From Erythrobacter sp. 34-65-8 (lineage in GTDB: Bacteria > Pseudomonadota > Alphaproteobacteria > Sphingomonadales > Sphingomonadaceae), in the NCBI GenBank assembly GCA_002278985.1, contig NCJP01000124.1, positions 1 to 6,186 on the forward strand: 6,186 nucleotides of DNA. Reading direction: 5' to 3'. Below the pieces are notes generated by a model that was not told where the DNA came from, searched no databases, and worked only from the letters and a program-made list of their open reading frames with translations. A program made the translations under genes and the position numbers. Shown piece by piece: positions 5,361 through 6,186 of this stretch (position 1 is the stretch's first letter; every line of letters begins with the position of its first letter).

Positions 5361-6186
5361 ATGCTGAAACACCTGCTGATTGCTTCTGCCGCTGCCTTGC
5401 TGGCGGTTACTCCCCTCGCGGCCCGCGAACCTGCTTCCGAACCTGTAATCTGGGCATTCGAGCAGAGCGACCTTGCGGCGGAACAAGGCTGGATCTTCGG
5501 CCAGCTCGACAACGGCATGCGCTACGTCATCCGCCGCAACGACCGCCCGGAAGGCACGGCGCTGGTGCGGATGGAAGTCTCCGCCGGGCGGCTTGACGAG
5601 CGGGACGGCGAGCGCGGGCTGGCCCATTATGTCGAACACATGGCCTTCAACGGCTCCACCAACGTGCCTGAAGGCGAGATGGTCAAGCTGCTGGAGCGGC
5701 TCGGCCTTGCCTTCGGTGCCGACACCAATGCCGCGACCGCGTTCGATTACACCCAGTACCGGCTTGACCTGCCGCGCAACGATCCGGCCCTGCTCGATAC
5801 CGCACTGATGCTGATGCGCGAGACTGCCAGCGAGCTGCTGTTCGATCCCGCTGCGGTGGAGCGCGAACGCGGCGTGATGCTGTCCGAGCGGCGCGACCGG
5901 ACCACCTACGCGCTGCTCAACTCGGCCGACCAGATCGATTTCATGTTTCCCGGTTCGCGCTTTTCGAGCCGCTTTCCCGTGGGCGATCGGGAAGACGTGG
6001 CGACTGCCGATGCCGCCACGCTGAAGGGCTTCTGGCAGCGCAACTATGTGCCTGCCAAGACCACGCTGGTGGTGGTCGGCGATTTCGACCCGGCCGAAGT
6101 GGAAGCGAAGATCCGCGTCCGTTTTTCCGATTGGCAACCCGCGCCCGCCGATCCTCAGCCCGATGCCGGCCCGTTTGACCCGGATT
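5361..6186 (+). CDS. Secreted M16 family zinc metallopeptidase, N-terminal part (runs off window)
   Basis: At least 275 residues are visible. MLKHLLIASAAALLAVTPLA is a signal peptide with cleavage near residue 21, so the enzyme is periplasmic or lipid-free secreted. The M16 domain begins at FGQLDNGMRYVI (46-56). The inverted zinc motif HYVEH places ligands at His89 and His93 with catalytic Glu92, and the distal ligand is probably Glu169 (VERERGVMLSER), about 75 residues further on as the family requires. LPRNDPALLDTALMLM, FWQRNYVPAKTTLVVVGDFDP (broken here by function, residues 224-244) complete the first lobe. Relatives of this form usually run to 900 or more residues with a second, inactive lobe; that lies beyond the window. 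They degrade peptides, for example cleaved signal or imported peptides; the substrate here is unknown. The start is fixed by the signal peptide despite a poor ribosome site. Confidence 0.92.
   Translation, partial: MLKHLLIASAAALLAVTPLAAREPASEPVIWAFEQSDLAAEQGWIFGQLDNGMRYVIRRNDRPEGTALVRMEVSAGRLDERDGERGLAHYVEHMAFNGSTNVPEGEMVKLLERLGLAFGADTNAATAFDYTQYRLDLPRNDPALLDTALMLMRETASELLFDPAAVERERGVMLSERRDRTTYALLNSADQIDFMFPGSRFSSRFPVGDREDVATADAATLKGFWQRNYVPAKTTLVVVGDFDPAEVEAKIRVRFSDWQPAPADPQPDAGPFDPD

Noticed and set aside
5334..6137. 267-codon minus-strand frame opposite the M16 peptidase
   Set aside because: Histidine/glutamine-rich antisense shadow of a gene with a clear signal peptide and zinc motif.

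Overview
This is a GC-rich window (roughly two-thirds G+C by eye) that reads as chromosomal DNA of an alphaproteobacterium, most likely a sphingomonad (Sphingomonadales, e.g. an Erythrobacter/Altererythrobacter/Sphingomonas-like genus). The signs are the style of TonB-dependent receptor, the cluster infA - maf - reduced RNase E/G - yacG - tRNA-Phe, and high similarity (from memory) of IF-1, Maf and the short RNase to sphingomonad proteins. This is inference; no database was searched.

Layout. Positions 1 to about 929, minus strand: N-terminal part of an outer-membrane TonB-dependent receptor, cut by the window edge. Its reading frame is clean through plug domain and signal-peptide core, but no ATG, GTG or TTG lies in frame upstream. 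About 930-1187: gap upstream of infA. Its first 70-100 bases read, on the plus strand, like a short piece of a chemotaxis-receptor signalling helix, and it also holds a strong hairpin. 1188-3166, plus strand: tightly packed infA, maf, a small RNase E/G-type gene and yacG, with gaps or overlaps of +6, -8 and -11 bases, almost certainly one operon. 3275-3350: tRNA-Phe(GAA) with encoded CCA, preceded by a plausible promoter and followed by a likely hairpin terminator. 3577-4383: purC. 4387-5277, minus strand: a diacylglycerol-kinase-type lipid kinase, convergent with purC and only 3 bases away. 5361 to the window end: secreted M16 zinc metallopeptidase, running off the right edge and divergent from the kinase.

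How the genes relate. infA (translation initiation), maf (nucleotide-pool sanitation), the RNase (RNA processing), yacG (gyrase-binding zinc protein) and tRNA-Phe form an information-processing block. purC is a lone purine-biosynthesis gene here, with no other pur gene next to it. The lipid kinase, the M16 peptidase and the receptor belong to the cell envelope or periplasm and need not be linked to each other.

I see no new biological system, mobile element or CRISPR array. The points worth checking are the missing start and foreign-looking sequence at the receptor's 5' end, three look-alike promoters (TTGCC[A/G]-N17-[C/T]AT[A/T]GG) of which one predicts a leaderless mRNA, the stripped-down RNase with an altered active site, and the palindromes ahead of purC.
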